Of a stretch of 11,429 nucleotides of DNA, positions 1-6,465 are shown in pieces. The DNA lies in contig CAYUCP010000024.1 of NCBI GenBank assembly GCA_964443315.1, positions 1 to 11,429 of the forward strand. Direction: 5' to 3'. Numbering within the stretch: position 1 is the first letter of the stretch; every line of letters starts with the position of its first letter. The stretch comes from JAGOTP01 sp964443315 (GTDB lineage: Bacteria > Patescibacteriota > Patescibacteriia > 2-12-FULL-60-25). The notes under the pieces were generated by a model. That model ran no database searches and was not told where the DNA came from. It was given only the letters and a program-made list of their open reading frames with translations. Both the position numbers and the translations under genes were made by a program.

Positions 1-1
1 T

Positions 2-133
2 ATCGATGATGTGGTCAGTGCTTACATGAACGACTACACTTTTGGTACAGAGCTTCGCTTTAGCAGCGACTACAATCCATCAACCACTCAGAGCTCTGTG
101 AACTACATCAGTGATACGTTGCCAACGATATAA
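2..133 (+). CDS. C-terminal fragment of an unidentified protein
   Basis: The frame is open from the left edge and ends at TAA (131-133), giving 43 residues that finish in NYISDTLPTI. The stretch is rich in Ser, Thr, Asn, Tyr and Asp, has no long hydrophobic segment and no motif I recognise. The composition would suit the end of an extracytoplasmic domain, but that is only an impression. The start and most of the gene lie outside the window. The lack of an internal stop and the promoter-like element that begins just after the stop support it as a real gene end. The family cannot be assigned from this piece. Confidence 0.5.
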   Translation: MDDVVSAYMNDYTFGTELRFSSDYNPSTTQSSVNYISDTLPTI

Positions 134-140
134 AAGCTGC

Positions 141-169
141 TTGACCCCACCCTCATTCAGTCTTATGTT
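141..169 (+). promoter_or_regulatory. possible sigma-70-type promoter
   Basis: TTGACC (141-146, 5 of 6 to the -35 consensus) is followed after 17 bases by TATGTT (164-169, 4 of 6 to the -10 consensus). It lies just after the stop of the left-edge gene and about 40 bases before the small ORF at 212, so it could drive that ORF or a short RNA ending at the terminator at 386-416. This is a sequence match only. Confidence 0.35.
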
Positions 170-211
170 GAGAAGTGGGGAACAACCTAATCCCCTCTTA
201 ACTCACTTAGT

Positions 212-385
212 ATGCATCTTCGAGACTCAAAAGGAACATCGTCGGGAAGTCGTACAAAGGTGGGAGGTGATCAGCACACGTTACGTACAGGCCAGGGCAA
301 CGGTGTTCTCGGTCAGCGTGAGGGAAAAGACGGTAATCGCGCCCAAAAGAATCCAGACGGTCATCAGAATCATCATCAAAGATAG
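212..385 (+). CDS. possible small, very hydrophilic 57-aa protein
   Basis: An ATG at 212 opens a 57-codon frame that ends at TAG (383-385), immediately before the hairpin terminator. The product begins MHLRDSKGTSSGSRTKVGGD and is rich in Gly, Gln, Asn, His, Arg and Lys, with no hydrophobic segment. It looks disordered and basic. A promoter-like element sits upstream at 141-169. There is no clear Shine-Dalgarno sequence, and no family is recognised. The composition faintly recalls short Gly/Lys-rich stress peptides, but I see no repeated KGG-type motif that would support that name. The alternative is that 134-385 is non-coding, either the 3' untranslated part of the left-edge gene or a small RNA. 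Nothing else is evident between 134 and 420 apart from the promoter-like element and the terminator. Confidence 0.35.
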   Translation: MHLRDSKGTSSGSRTKVGGDQHTLRTGQGNGVLGQREGKDGNRAQKNPDGHQNHHQR

Positions 386-416
386 AAAGACTCGCCCTTC
401 GTGGGCGAGTCTTTTT
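386..416 (+). terminator. rho-independent terminator, probably usable in both directions
   Basis: A perfect 9-bp stem, GACTCGCCC (389-397) with GGGCGAGTC (403-411), encloses a TTCGT loop and is followed by TTTTT (412-416). The three A residues just before the stem (386-388) can pair with the T run, so the structure may also stop transcription coming from the permease on the - strand, which ends at 421. On that strand the T-tract is weaker. Confidence 0.85.
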
Positions 417-420
417 ATCA

Positions 421-1248
421 TCAAGTTGTTTCTTTCTTTTCATACCGCTCACCAAAGCGATATACGATGATTCCGATACCGGTAATCACCGCACACGTCA
501 CTCCAAGCCAGAGGCGCCACTCAAACGAAGCGATACCCTCTACCCATGGCTTCGCAAACACAAAGTAGATGGCCAGCGCATTAAAGAACGATCCACCGAT
601 AACACACGCCCATATCCCAACCGCTCCTCCCGGGATTTTCCAAACATCTGCTCTTCGCTCTTCATACAACGTTGAATAGCGCTTTCTCGCTCGAATAAGA
701 CCGATGTACACATAGAAGAGCGAAGCGCACCAGACAGCCACCAACGCCGCAAGATACAAATTAAAGGTAACCACCAACTTCGTTTGAGTCGCAAAAATCA
801 AAATCACGATCGTTCCTCCAATTGCTTGAACTACCATGGCGGGCCAGGGTGTTTTTGCGAGTCTCGACACGCGCATCATCAAACGCGGCAATCGTTCCTC
901 TACTCCACCAATAAACAGGAGACGAGAATAGGCATTCATCGCGGTCGTCGCCTGAGCAAAGGCGGCCAAGCTTGTCGCGATGGCAACGGCGGTTCCAGCT
1001 ACAGGAGAGATCGTGGCAACCGCCCGCGAAATTCCCGTCGTCTGATCGATGGTTCCAACGGAAGAGCTAAAAAGAATGCCTACGATTCCCATTCCATAGC
1101 CCAGCACCAATGCCAGCGTTCCCCAAGTAAACATCGTTCTCCCTGTTTTCTTATGATCAGAAAACTCGGCTCCCATGTTAAATGGAACCTCAACCCCCAA
1201 TAACCACAGCACTGCTGCCGAATACAAGAAGCCATACTTCCCAAGATC
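421..1248 (-). CDS. APC-superfamily amino acid permease, N-terminal part lost in the gap
   Basis: This is an integral cytoplasmic-membrane transporter, probably for an amino acid or related amine. The 275 visible residues hold about seven hydrophobic segments. They begin with LGVEVPFNMGAEF, which matches the conserved Gly-Glu region of transmembrane helix 6 in the amino acid-polyamine-organocation superfamily. Further hydrophobic segments follow, among them LALVLGYGMGIVGILF, the AIATSLAAFAQATTAMNAYS region and IWACVIGGSFFNALAIYFVF. A charged tail (RYEKKETT) ends at TGA (421-423). Family members are usually 430-500 residues with 12 helices, so roughly the first five helices are missing. The frame stays open into the N run, so the true start lies in or beyond the gap. 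A TTG at 1227 is only an internal codon. Substrate specificity cannot be read from this half. No partner gene is visible next to it. Confidence 0.85.
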   Translation of the reverse strand, partial: DLGKYGFLYSAAVLWLLGVEVPFNMGAEFSDHKKTGRTMFTWGTLALVLGYGMGIVGILFSSSVGTIDQTTGISRAVATISPVAGTAVAIATSLAAFAQATTAMNAYSRLLFIGGVEERLPRLMMRVSRLAKTPWPAMVVQAIGGTIVILIFATQTKLVVTFNLYLAALVAVWCASLFYVYIGLIRARKRYSTLYEERRADVWKIPGGAVGIWACVIGGSFFNALAIYFVFAKPWVEGIASFEWRLWLGVTCAVITGIGIIVYRFGERYEKKETT

Positions 1249-1348
1249 NNNNNNNNNNNNNNNNNNNNNNNNNNNNNNNNNNNNNNNNNNNNNNNNNNNN
1301 NNNNNNNNNNNNNNNNNNNNNNNNNNNNNNNNNNNNNNNNNNNNNNNN
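1249..1348. other. assembly gap of 100 N
   Basis: Exactly 100 undetermined bases, the conventional placeholder for a scaffold join of unknown length. It removes the start of the permease gene on the left. Gene order across it depends on scaffolding rather than on continuous sequence. Confidence 0.98.
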
Positions 1349-1395
1349 AGAAGAAGACATAGGATTAACTGGCCAGTTTATTCCTTTTTATGGTA

Positions 1396-1426
1396 TTCTC
1401 AATTTATTGGGCATTTTTTATATAAT
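1396..1426 (+). promoter_or_regulatory. promoter of the winged-helix gene
   Basis: A perfect TATAAT (1421-1426) lies in an AT-rich stretch 20 bases before the ATG at 1447. The best -35 match is TTCTCA (1396-1401, 4 of 6), with a long 19-base spacer. The predicted transcript start near 1433 would leave a leader of only about 14 bases without a Shine-Dalgarno sequence. The -10 element is convincing and the -35 element is weak. Confidence 0.5.
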
Positions 1427-1446
1427 TTTAAACTTTTCGTTTATCT

Positions 1447-2304
1447 ATGGGATTGTTTCCTTCGCCCGGCCTATCCGAAGAGATCGTCCAACTCCTCCGG
1501 CATGGCCCCCTAGATACGTCATCTCTCATCAAACAATTACATACAAAAACGCGCCCCGTTACGGTTCAAGGCGTCTACAAAGCCCTTCGCGGGCTTCGCG
1601 CAGAACACATCGTCTTTCTCCAACAGGGTGAAGCGACCCTCAATCTTCGTTGGCTACATGAACTTGAATCGTTTACGACACTCGCCGAACATGCCTACCG
1701 CGACTCCACGGCCCATTCAGGACACTTCCTTCAGCTACACGATGGCGACCGAATCAGCTACTCCTTTAAAAATCCGATTCAGGTGGATGCGTTTTGGAAT
1801 CATGTTCTCTATAGCCTATTTGAAGCTCTGCCTAAACTTGATGCTTGGTTTGCGTACGCCTCGCACTGCTGGTTTCTGCTAGGCCGACGTGAAGAAGAAC
1901 TCGCCTTGCAGAAGTTCATGCTAAAACGTGGCATACGCTACCTCTTTACGGTTGGTCATTCACTCGCTTTGGACAAAGCAGTAAAACAGGATTTCGATGG
2001 AACGCACTCACAGTATGCAATGCTCAATGTACCTTTGTTTAACGAGCGCGCTAATCACCTTGGGATCGTTCTAAATGTGATTGGTCCCTTCATCATCGAA
2101 GCACAGTACGACAAACAAACCGTCGAACGCATTGAACACTTTTACAGAACAACCTTCGCGCTAACTCCAGAAAAACAAAGCGAACTGGAAGCAATCGTCG
2201 CACTTCCAGCTCGCATCAAATTTGTAATCACTCGCCACGAATGCAGAGCCGAAAAGCTCCGCCGTTTGTTCAGTAAGCGTTTTTATCTGCCAACGAAGCG
2301 ATAA
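1447..2304 (+). CDS. winged-helix DNA-binding protein, probable transcriptional regulator
   Basis: The 285-residue soluble product starts with a winged helix-turn-helix at about residues 8-70. Helices at EEIVQLLRHG and SSLIKQLH are followed by a likely recognition helix TVQGVYKALRGLRAEHIV and a short two-strand wing (VFLQQGEATLNLRW). This resembles the N-terminal domains of TrmB/PadR-like regulators. The remaining ~200 residues (YSFKNPIQVDAFWNHVLYSL onward) are mixed alpha/beta with no motif I recognise and could be a ligand-sensing or dimerisation domain. No membrane segment is present. The ATG at 1447 is chosen because the perfect -10 box at 1421 lies just upstream; no Shine-Dalgarno sequence is visible. 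The gene stands alone, converging on the VWA gene with 55 bases between stops, so its targets cannot be inferred from context. Regulator is inferred from the fold only. Confidence 0.7.
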   Translation: MGLFPSPGLSEEIVQLLRHGPLDTSSLIKQLHTKTRPVTVQGVYKALRGLRAEHIVFLQQGEATLNLRWLHELESFTTLAEHAYRDSTAHSGHFLQLHDGDRISYSFKNPIQVDAFWNHVLYSLFEALPKLDAWFAYASHCWFLLGRREEELALQKFMLKRGIRYLFTVGHSLALDKAVKQDFDGTHSQYAMLNVPLFNERANHLGIVLNVIGPFIIEAQYDKQTVERIEHFYRTTFALTPEKQSELEAIVALPARIKFVITRHECRAEKLRRLFSKRFYLPTKR

Positions 2305-2359
2305 CCACCATCAGTGGATCTATTCCCGATCTGGCACGCATGATCTGTGGCTACGCGTA

Positions 2360-4375
2360 TTAATTTCTCCGGTCATCGATGAGTGGATGCGGAGCTACGT
2401 TTCCTGGAACAGAATCTCCCGTGCTCGGCATAAGACGACTCAGTCGATTCAAGATCTCTTTTTCCTGCGACAACGTCGAATCACCGATCGCACTCATTTC
2501 TCGTTCAAAATAGCTCGTAAATGCTTGAAGTTTTTGCTTAAATTGAGCCGAGATCTTCAATGGGCGTGACGAACGGTCCCAATTGGTTGCACCAGCTGAG
2601 AAGAATGGATCATTCACACCCCGTTCACTGCGAATCCAATCTTTCAAGAGCGTTCCGTACTGTGCAAGCAATACCCCTTTTCGTACACCTACATTGTCAA
2701 AGCTGTCAGCACTCAAGCCCGTAAAGGAAACGGTCGCTACTGTATTCGTCTGTTTCCCCGTTTTGTCTTCGTAGCTCGTGCGTACTAGTAACGCATCCGC
2801 GTCGCGTACTTGTCGGAGTTTAAGCAAGATGAGTCCACCCTTCGTTTCTCCATTCTCTGTCTTTGAAGGGAAGAGCGTGCGGACGTGTATGAGGTTATCC
2901 GTTGAAAGATCTGTATCTGGAGATCCATAGATCTGATCAATTACATAGCCAGGCGCCTCGAGACCTAGCTTCAAATCGTAGACCAAAGGCGACACGAGAA
3001 AATCGAAGTCTTCGCCCAAACGCTGTTTGAAGTCTTTCGCTGAATGAATGGAGAGATAATTCGCTCCACGTACCTTTGTAAGTGCTTCCACCAGTTCTGT
3101 CTGAAAATCCACGCCTACTCCAAGCAGCGTCGTTTCAATGCGCTCGTTCGCATATTGCTCAATCAGCCCGTGCAATCCCTTCGCGCCAAATTCACCCTGG
3201 TTTGGCATTGCATCCGTAATAAAGATGATTCGTTTGGCATAGCCGTCGGCAACACATTGCGTAGACGCGTCCAGCGCATCATTACAGCGTAGAAGTTTCG
3301 AGCCAGCCTCAAGGCCAGCTGACATATTCGTGCCATTGGTCGCCTTCAGCTGCATGATGTGACGCTTGAGCGCTGATCGATCGGTTTCTCCAACCAAGCG
3401 GAGAGGCTTGGCAACCGTAGCTGCATCACTGAACAATACAATCCCTAACTGATCATCCGGGTTCAATTGATCAACTAGATCGGACAAGGCTTCGTTAGCC
3501 AACTCCATCTTGGTTTTCTTAGCTTCGACTGCGGGAACTTCCATCTGTTTGCCAGTTGTTCGGTCGTAATAATATTGATCAAAAGACGAACCCATGGAAC
3601 CTGAGATATCGAGAACAACGACAAACTTGGTTTTCTGACGTTTGAAATCTGATTCTTTGATATTCGAATTCAAGCCAACCGAGAGATAGGTCTCTTCCTG
3701 ATTTGTGACCGGGTTCCGAACGACCGCGCGAGCATACGACGGACAGAATAATTCCGTACACGGCTGACGCTGACCTGTATCAAATGAATAATCGTAAAAC
3801 AACCCTTCATACGTAATATCACTGTCGATTGGTAAGAAGCCATTTTTGATATTTTCTCTAAAATTTACGATATCTTTCGCACCACCCACGGAGAAGCCGA
3901 GCGTTGCATCGCCAGCTGCTTCATAGGCTGGCATTGAGGCAGACGTAGGAACCGAGCCCGCCATCTGAGGCGCCGGCGCCGCTCGCTGAAACAGCGATCC
4001 TAATCCTGCTGGCTTACCGGTTGAAGACAAGCCTATCGATTGTTGAATCGACGCAACTCCATTCATTCCCCGTTCGACCTCGGTAAATGCTCCATTATAT
4101 TGCCAGTCATCTGTTGTCGGTCCAAAGAGAGATACGCCTAGCAAAGAAGAACCTGTTTGCTTCAAGCCAATCGCTAACGCGAGCACAAGCGTCGCTGCCA
4201 ACGCGAATCCTCCGACCGGCTTTGCTTGCGAACGAAGCCGGGCTCCTACACGATTGAACCAAGACGGTGATCGACCAAGCTGCAATGTTGAAGCAATCTT
4301 CGCTTTCAACGCCTCATTTACAGGCGTTTTCGCCCGATCACGCTCATGCATACGTTGAAAAAATTCGTTGTTCAT
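2360..4375 (-). CDS. membrane-anchored VWA-domain protein (YfbK-like), partner of the ECF sigma factor
   Basis: This 671-residue protein has a basic cytoplasmic N-terminus (1-52), one membrane helix (about 53-70, GGFALAATLVLALAIGL) and a large extracytoplasmic part. Residues 167-200 (DIVNFRENIKNGFLPIDSDI and following) match the N-terminal domain found ahead of the VWA fold in YfbK-type proteins. The VWA domain follows at about 250-460 with a complete metal-ion-dependent adhesion site: DISGS (Asp256, Ser258, Ser260), Thr349 in GTN and Asp388 in ITDAMP. The C-terminal ~200 residues resemble the region after VWA in that family. Cysteines 206 and 211 flank TELF and could form a disulfide. The protein probably binds another protein through a divalent metal. 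Its ATG overlaps the sigma gene stop by ATGA, so the two are translationally coupled. The position, and a cytoplasmic head preceding one helix, suggest it could restrain the sigma factor; that is inference. Confidence 0.85.
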   Translation of the reverse strand: MNNEFFQRMHERDRAKTPVNEALKAKIASTLQLGRSPSWFNRVGARLRSQAKPVGGFALAATLVLALAIGLKQTGSSLLGVSLFGPTTDDWQYNGAFTEVERGMNGVASIQQSIGLSSTGKPAGLGSLFQRAAPAPQMAGSVPTSASMPAYEAAGDATLGFSVGGAKDIVNFRENIKNGFLPIDSDITYEGLFYDYSFDTGQRQPCTELFCPSYARAVVRNPVTNQEETYLSVGLNSNIKESDFKRQKTKFVVVLDISGSMGSSFDQYYYDRTTGKQMEVPAVEAKKTKMELANEALSDLVDQLNPDDQLGIVLFSDAATVAKPLRLVGETDRSALKRHIMQLKATNGTNMSAGLEAGSKLLRCNDALDASTQCVADGYAKRIIFITDAMPNQGEFGAKGLHGLIEQYANERIETTLLGVGVDFQTELVEALTKVRGANYLSIHSAKDFKQRLGEDFDFLVSPLVYDLKLGLEAPGYVIDQIYGSPDTDLSTDNLIHVRTLFPSKTENGETKGGLILLKLRQVRDADALLVRTSYEDKTGKQTNTVATVSFTGLSADSFDNVGVRKGVLLAQYGTLLKDWIRSERGVNDPFFSAGATNWDRSSRPLKISAQFKQKLQAFTSYFEREMSAIGDSTLSQEKEILNRLSRLMPSTGDSVPGNVAPHPLIDDRRN

Positions 4376-4893
4376 AAGAGAGATGAGTCATGCACTTCTT
4401 TAAACTCTAAGCGGAGCGATCGATGCAAACGAGAGAAAAATTGTCGCAGTGCAGATGGCTCTTTGCCCGTGACCTCTGCCAGCTCTTCGTAAGTCATCCC
4501 ATCCACATAGCGCAACGCGACCAAGGTTCTACTTTCTTTCGAAAGGGTCGCGTAGATTTTTTCTGCGAAGAGTTCTTGATCCAGTGAGTCCGTGAAGGCA
4601 GCGCCTGTCGTTGGATCAGGGAGCTGCTCCTCCGCTTCAAGATTGATCAACGGCTTCTTCTTGCGCCAGTGCGTGAGGAGTTCGTTCTTCGCGATTCCCG
4701 TGAGCCACTGTCGCAACACGCCTCGCTCAGGATCAAAGCGCTCAAGCTGGGCGTAGGCCTTCGTAAACGCTTCCGACACCACATCATCGACTTCGTCTCG
4801 ATCAAACAACCGACTCGCAATAAATCGGTAGAGAAAATCAAAGACATCGGGATATTCCCGAGCAAAAAGCTCACGTTTCTCACGTAGAGTCAT
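4372..4893 (-). CDS. ECF-family RNA polymerase sigma factor
   Basis: The 173-residue product has the two-domain layout of extracytoplasmic function sigma factors. Region 2 spans about residues 15-80 and includes DRDEVDDVVSEAFTKAYAQL, which contacts core polymerase and the -10 element, then GVLRQWLTGIAKNELLTHWRKKK. An acidic linker (about 82-108) leads to region 4 at about 115-165: LSKESRTLVALRYVDGMTYEEL and a helix-turn-helix EVTGKEPSALRQFFSRLHRSL that would read the -35 element. The ATG at 4893 gives the usual length. No purine-rich ribosome site precedes it; the upstream bases are pyrimidine-rich. It is the first gene of a two-gene unit with the VWA protein, overlapping it by four bases, and is transcribed away from speD. 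Overlapping inverted repeats lie 8-28 bases before its start and may be an operator. Confidence 0.92.
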   Translation of the reverse strand: MTLREKRELFAREYPDVFDFLYRFIASRLFDRDEVDDVVSEAFTKAYAQLERFDPERGVLRQWLTGIAKNELLTHWRKKKPLINLEAEEQLPDPTTGAAFTDSLDQELFAEKIYATLSKESRTLVALRYVDGMTYEELAEVTGKEPSALRQFFSRLHRSLRLEFKEVHDSSLL

Positions 4894-4900
4894 AGAGGAA

Positions 4901-4921
4901 GAACGCCGTTCTCATGAGAAC
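4901..4921. promoter_or_regulatory. overlapping inverted repeats upstream of the sigma gene, possible operator
   Basis: GTTCTCATGAGAAC (4908-4921) is a perfect 14-bp palindrome. It shares its GTTC with a second inverted repeat, GAACGCCGTTC (4901-4911), so three GAAC/GTTC half-sites sit in 21 bases. The block lies between the sigma gene start (4893) and the presumed speD promoter (4954-4983), where a regulator could affect either gene. The symmetry is seen directly; the regulatory role is inferred. Confidence 0.45.
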
Positions 4922-4953
4922 TATGAATAACACCTTATCTATGTGACATTCAA

Positions 4954-4983
4954 TTGACGAATACCAACTCGCTCACGTACAAA
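4954..4983 (+). promoter_or_regulatory. probable promoter of the speD cluster
   Basis: TTGACG (4954-4959, 5 of 6) and TACAAA (4978-4983, 4 of 6) are separated by 18 bases. The predicted transcript start is near 4990, only about 7 bases before the speD ATG at 4997. If transcription started a little earlier, AAAGGA (4981-4986) would be a usable Shine-Dalgarno sequence; otherwise the message is nearly leaderless. The same TTGAC-18-TACAA pattern appears before the gene at 9467. Confidence 0.5.
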
Positions 4984-4996
4984 GGACCTGACCTGT

Positions 4997-5341
4997 ATGC
5001 CCCTGTCGCCTCCCAGCGTACGTAATATATTCGTGAGAGCCTATGAGACAGAACGGCAACTCACCCAAAGACAAGCGTACACACTTCTTACCAGCATTGC
5101 TCAAGATTTAGGCTACACGATTCTAGGCAAAAAAGGGCACACTTTTTCTTCGGATGGCGTAACAGCTGTGCTGGTGTTGAGCGAATCGCACATCTCACTT
5201 CATACCTGGCCCGAAGCACGCTTTGCCGTGATCGAAATGGTTACGTGCAAAGCCTTCGGAAAAGCCGAACTCAAACGCTTTCTCTCCCACATTCAAACTG
5301 CGTTGCTCCCGAAACGGCTTCGCCCTATACTGAACACATGA
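4997..5341 (+). CDS. speD: S-adenosylmethionine decarboxylase proenzyme (pyruvoyl-dependent, SpeD)
   Basis: The enzyme decarboxylates S-adenosylmethionine to the aminopropyl donor used in polyamine synthesis. It is made as a proenzyme that cuts itself and turns the new N-terminal serine into a pyruvoyl cofactor. The 114-residue length is typical of the short bacterial/archaeal class. The processing motif SESHISLHTWPE is intact: cleavage is expected between Glu63 and Ser64, His69 is the processing histidine, and Cys84 in VTCKAF is the catalytic acid. Its stop overlaps the next start by ATGA, tying it to the membrane cluster downstream. It is divergent from the ECF sigma gene by 103 bases. One caution from published work: some bacterial and archaeal SpeD relatives have become ornithine or arginine decarboxylases, so the substrate is likely but not certain. 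An aminopropyltransferase-like gene in the same cluster favours AdoMet. Confidence 0.93.
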   Translation: MPLSPPSVRNIFVRAYETERQLTQRQAYTLLTSIAQDLGYTILGKKGHTFSSDGVTAVLVLSESHISLHTWPEARFAVIEMVTCKAFGKAELKRFLSHIQTALLPKRLRPILNT

Positions 5342-6465
5342 AACAGGTCAGTTGTCCGAAATGCCGGGCACAAAACAGCCTCTTCTCAGCAACATCCGTC
5401 TTTTTCGTATGTAAGAACTGTAAAACTGGCGTAAACATTGAAAAGCAACAGTCTACCACCGCAACCCATGGCTTAGGCAGCGCCAGCCCATCCGGTTTGC
5501 CTCTTGGAAAATCCGTTACGCTTCTCAACAAAAAGCTGACCGCGATCGGCCGAGTTCAATACCAAGGCCAAGACGATGAAGACGTGTGGACCTGGGAAGA
5601 GATTCTACTGACCGATGGCCAGACGGAGTATTGGCTTGAATTCGAACCTGAGCTGAGTCGTTTTTCCCTGTTTGAATCGGTCCCTGCATCTTCAAACCGT
5701 CCAAAAGGCACCGTGCTCGATGAGTCAGAAACGGGCACACTGACAAGCGTCGAAGGTGAGCTGCCTTGGGTGCCTGAACCCAGCGAACGCATCACCTATA
5801 CCACTTACCAAACGAGCGCTTCAGAGCTCTATTCAACAGAACACGACGGAGAAACCGAGGAGCACTTCCGAGGCACGATCATTCCATCTGAGCAGGTCTA
5901 TGCTGCCTTCGGCGTGTCGAGAGCAACTCAAAAACAAGCTGCTTCTCTGTCACAAGCTTTTGTTCAGTCTAAGAATTCTTGGGTTGTTGTTGGTTCCGCG
6001 CTCATCGTATTCTCCGGATTGATTGCACCTCTTTTTGAACAAAAGAAGTTCGAAACCACCTTTACACTCTGTCCAACTGGCATTTTACAACAAGCCACCT
6101 GTGTCGCGCCAAACAGCCTGATTGGACCTATTCCGCTTACTCCGCGCTTCAAGACGTATGGACTGCGTGTAAGCTCAGCCACAACGACTGTCGGTGAGTT
6201 GAAGCTCACCTTGGTAGATCAAGATAAACAAGCAACTCTGATTGGCAGACCCATCTATCGCCCAACCCGTTCTACTACGCTCTTGGCAAAAACTTCGCAC
6301 GGAGAAAAGAATTTCAGGCTAACCCATGCGTCTAATTACTACTTAGATGTTCAATCCTTCACCGGCATGGAAGGCTCAACTATTACCGTCGAACTCGTCG
6401 AAAAACCTTTAGGCATCTTCTTTTCCTGGATCTTGAATGCAGCGTCATCTTTTTTCTTCGTATGA
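5338..6465 (+). CDS. zinc-ribbon DUF4178 membrane protein
   Basis: The ATG at 5338 is chosen because it overlaps the speD stop (ATGA) and gives a natural N-terminus; an in-frame extension to 5245 would lie wholly inside speD. The 375-residue product opens with a zinc ribbon (CPKC at 6-9, CKNC at 25-28). A DUF4178 region follows at about 56-195. Its first half contains DVWTWEEILLTDGQTEYWLE and its second half begins VEGELPW and ends near SEQVYAAFGV; these are hallmarks of the family. One membrane helix lies at about 214-232 (SWVVVGSALIVFSGLIAPLF), then a beta-rich segment (233-355) with Cys245 and Cys255, and a second hydrophobic stretch at the very C-terminus (357-375). The zinc ribbon and DUF4178 part is therefore probably cytoplasmic and the 233-355 loop extracytoplasmic. 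The biochemical role of DUF4178 is not established. It is known from context to occur with DUF350 and spermidine-synthase-like genes, as here. Confidence 0.88.
   Translation: MKQVSCPKCRAQNSLFSATSVFFVCKNCKTGVNIEKQQSTTATHGLGSASPSGLPLGKSVTLLNKKLTAIGRVQYQGQDDEDVWTWEEILLTDGQTEYWLEFEPELSRFSLFESVPASSNRPKGTVLDESETGTLTSVEGELPWVPEPSERITYTTYQTSASELYSTEHDGETEEHFRGTIIPSEQVYAAFGVSRATQKQAASLSQAFVQSKNSWVVVGSALIVFSGLIAPLFEQKKFETTFTLCPTGILQQATCVAPNSLIGPIPLTPRFKTYGLRVSSATTTVGELKLTLVDQDKQATLIGRPIYRPTRSTTLLAKTSHGEKNFRLTHASNYYLDVQSFTGMEGSTITVELVEKPLGIFFSWILNAASSFFFV

Noticed and set aside
1228..1248. Treating the TTG at 1227 as the permease start
   Set aside because: The frame stays open into the N run and the visible part begins in the middle of the permease fold, so the TTG is an internal leucine codon.
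2305..2359. Terminator between the convergent winged-helix and VWA genes
   Set aside because: Only a weak CCAC/GTGG pairing is present and no T run follows on either strand.
5245..5337. Longer start for the DUF4178 gene at 5245
   Set aside because: The extra 31 codons lie wholly inside speD in another frame. The ATG at 5338 overlaps the speD stop and leads straight into the zinc ribbon, as expected for the family.
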